Assembly (NCBI GenBank): GCA_029879825.1
Contig: JAOUPL010000007.1
Location: forward strand, 1 to 24,716
Reading direction: 5' to 3'
From: Candidatus Bathyarchaeota archaeon
Lineage (GTDB): Archaea; Thermoproteota; Bathyarchaeia; Bathyarchaeales; Bathyarchaeaceae
Length of the DNA: 24,716 nucleotides
A program made the position numbers and the translations under genes. The notes under the pieces were generated by a model. The model was not told the DNA's origin and made no database searches. It saw nothing but the letters and a program-made list of their open reading frames with translations. Positions 23,800-24,716 of this stretch are shown piece by piece (position 1 is the first letter of the stretch; each line of letters opens with the position of its first letter).

Positions 23800-24716
23800 T
23801 ACAGCGTCCTCAGCTTTTCCATGTGCCTTACGCTTCTTTCTATATGTTCCCTCGATGCAATGTCGTTTCTGTGCCAGAGTGCTCCGCCTTTAATCGCCTT
23901 TATGCCCTTTAAAGAGAGCTCCCTGGCGTTCTGAATATCGTCTCCTATGCCGACAACGCACACGGTCCTCGACGCAAGGGCATAAGTTTTTCCTTCCCTC
24001 AACTCCATTGAGGCAGGATAAATTCTAATCTTGTTCCCATATTTTTTGGCTAACTTATGTGCTCCGTTTAGATCCACGGGTTTATCCATCTCGTTTTTGT
24101 TCACTCGCTCAGGAAATACTGTTGCGTAGCCGCCGTAGTTTGGTGGAACTTTGTAGGTCACAACGGTAGCCTTCTCCTCAAATTCAACTCTCGTCAGGTT
24201 TCCGTCCAATATTTTGAAGCACACGTCAACGAAATCATCTTTCAGTACAGGCAACAGATTCTGTATTTCTGGATCGCCTGGTCGGCTGTTATTTTCTAAA
24301 ATCTTTGGTCCTCTGCTCGTATGAATGAAAGCACCGTAGAAGGGGATGCCCCGCAACTCAGGATTGCTTCCTTTCCCCTTCAACTCTTTGAAATTTTTGT
24401 CCATGATTTCGATTTCTTTCTCCCGGTCTACTGGGGTCATAAAGGGTAATATGGCGCCTACGTCTTTGTAGGAGCCCATTCCACCAGTGTTTGGACCCTT
24501 ATCCTCATCGAAGGCCCTCTTGTAGTCCCGTGTTTCTGGCAAAGGAACCAAATGTTTTCCATCGCAAAATGCTTGGAAGCTGGATTCTTCGCCCTCGATT
24601 TTTTCCTCTATTATCACCGGGCCATATTCATAATTGGCTAGGAAATGGTCGAAGATTTGTTCGCGGGTGTTGAAATGGTCGCCCCATACGCCGACTCCCT
24701 TTCCCGCGGCTGGGCT
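23799..24716 (-). CDS. purD: GAR synthetase (phosphoribosylamine-glycine ligase), 5' end beyond the window
   Basis: The frame enters from the right edge, so the N-terminal part is missing; 305 codons are visible. The first visible residues, SPAAGKGVGVWGDHF, match the ATP-grasp loop of PurD (KPAGLAAGKGV type). Then come EEKIEGEESSFQAFCDG, PLPETRDYKRAFDEDKGPNT followed by GGMGSY, FYGAFIHTSRGPKILENNSR and PGDPEIQNLLPVL. The usual N-x-RFGDPE metal-binding block reads NNSRPGDPE, with the acidic and Asn residues kept. The C-terminal part has RVCVVGIG-type small domain features (TVCVVGIGDDIQNARELSL). It joins phosphoribosylamine and glycine. The open frame continues before the GTG at 24617, which is internal. 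Confidence 0.93.
   Translation of the reverse strand, partial: SPAAGKGVGVWGDHFNTREQIFDHFLANYEYGPVIIEEKIEGEESSFQAFCDGKHLVPLPETRDYKRAFDEDKGPNTGGMGSYKDVGAILPFMTPVDREKEIEIMDKNFKELKGKGSNPELRGIPFYGAFIHTSRGPKILENNSRPGDPEIQNLLPVLKDDFVDVCFKILDGNLTRVEFEEKATVVTYKVPPNYGGYATVFPERVNKNEMDKPVDLNGAHKLAKKYGNKIRIYPASMELREGKTYALASRTVCVVGIGDDIQNARELSLKGIKAIKGGALWHRNDIASREHIERSVRHMEKLRTL

Overview
The window reads as a piece of an archaeal chromosome. The evidence is a membrane-anchored LonB-type protease, a PurP-type formate-dependent purine enzyme, a formylmethanofuran:tetrahydromethanopterin formyltransferase (Ftr), TATA-box promoters, and two genes that look leaderless. The exact lineage cannot be fixed from the sequence alone. 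An anaerobic archaeon with a tetrahydromethanopterin C1 pathway (for example a Bathyarchaeia-like or other TACK-type lineage) would fit; that is inference.

Layout. Positions 1-3192 (minus strand) hold a flavin reductase-like protein running off the left edge, an OsmC-like protein and an FadH-type flavin/Fe-S oxidoreductase. The first two genes carry near-identical upstream regions, a duplicated promoter/operator. A plus-strand 3-hydroxyacyl-CoA dehydrogenase (3308-4228) converges on lonB (4260-6458, minus). proC (6720-7532) follows on the plus strand.

The core is a long purine and nucleotide block. It holds purE (class II) and purC (7572-8932); an inverted, divergent PurC paralogue with a four-cysteine cluster (8984-9850); an enlarged purP (10054-11487); a flavodoxin-like gene; purM; then purS-purL-purQ-pyrG, a small unrecognised ORF and guaA, ending at 20224. 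Together these cover FGAR to FGAM (PurSLQ), AIR (PurM), CAIR (PurE), SAICAR (PurC) and FAICAR from formate (PurP), plus XMP to GMP (GuaA) and UTP to CTP (PyrG). purD enters at the right edge on the minus strand. purF, purN/purT, purB, an IMP cyclohydrolase (purO type) and purK are not in the window; class II PurE makes purK unnecessary.

Positions 20240-22062 (minus) hold a PfkB-family kinase overlapping ftr. A C_GCAxxG_C_C-family small redox protein (22229-22672, plus) follows. The right end (minus) has an EhaR-like HAD protein overlapping the 3' end of purD, which is cut by the window edge.

Most notable are the PurC paralogue with its cysteine cluster, and a decayed copy of the 3' end of purC on its far side, so the paralogue is flanked by direct repeats of the purC tail. 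Also of note are the duplicated promoter near the left edge, a gene-tail relic near 22115-22225, and the possibly frameshifted ORF between pyrG and guaA. I saw no rRNA, tRNA, CRISPR array, insertion sequence or prophage genes.
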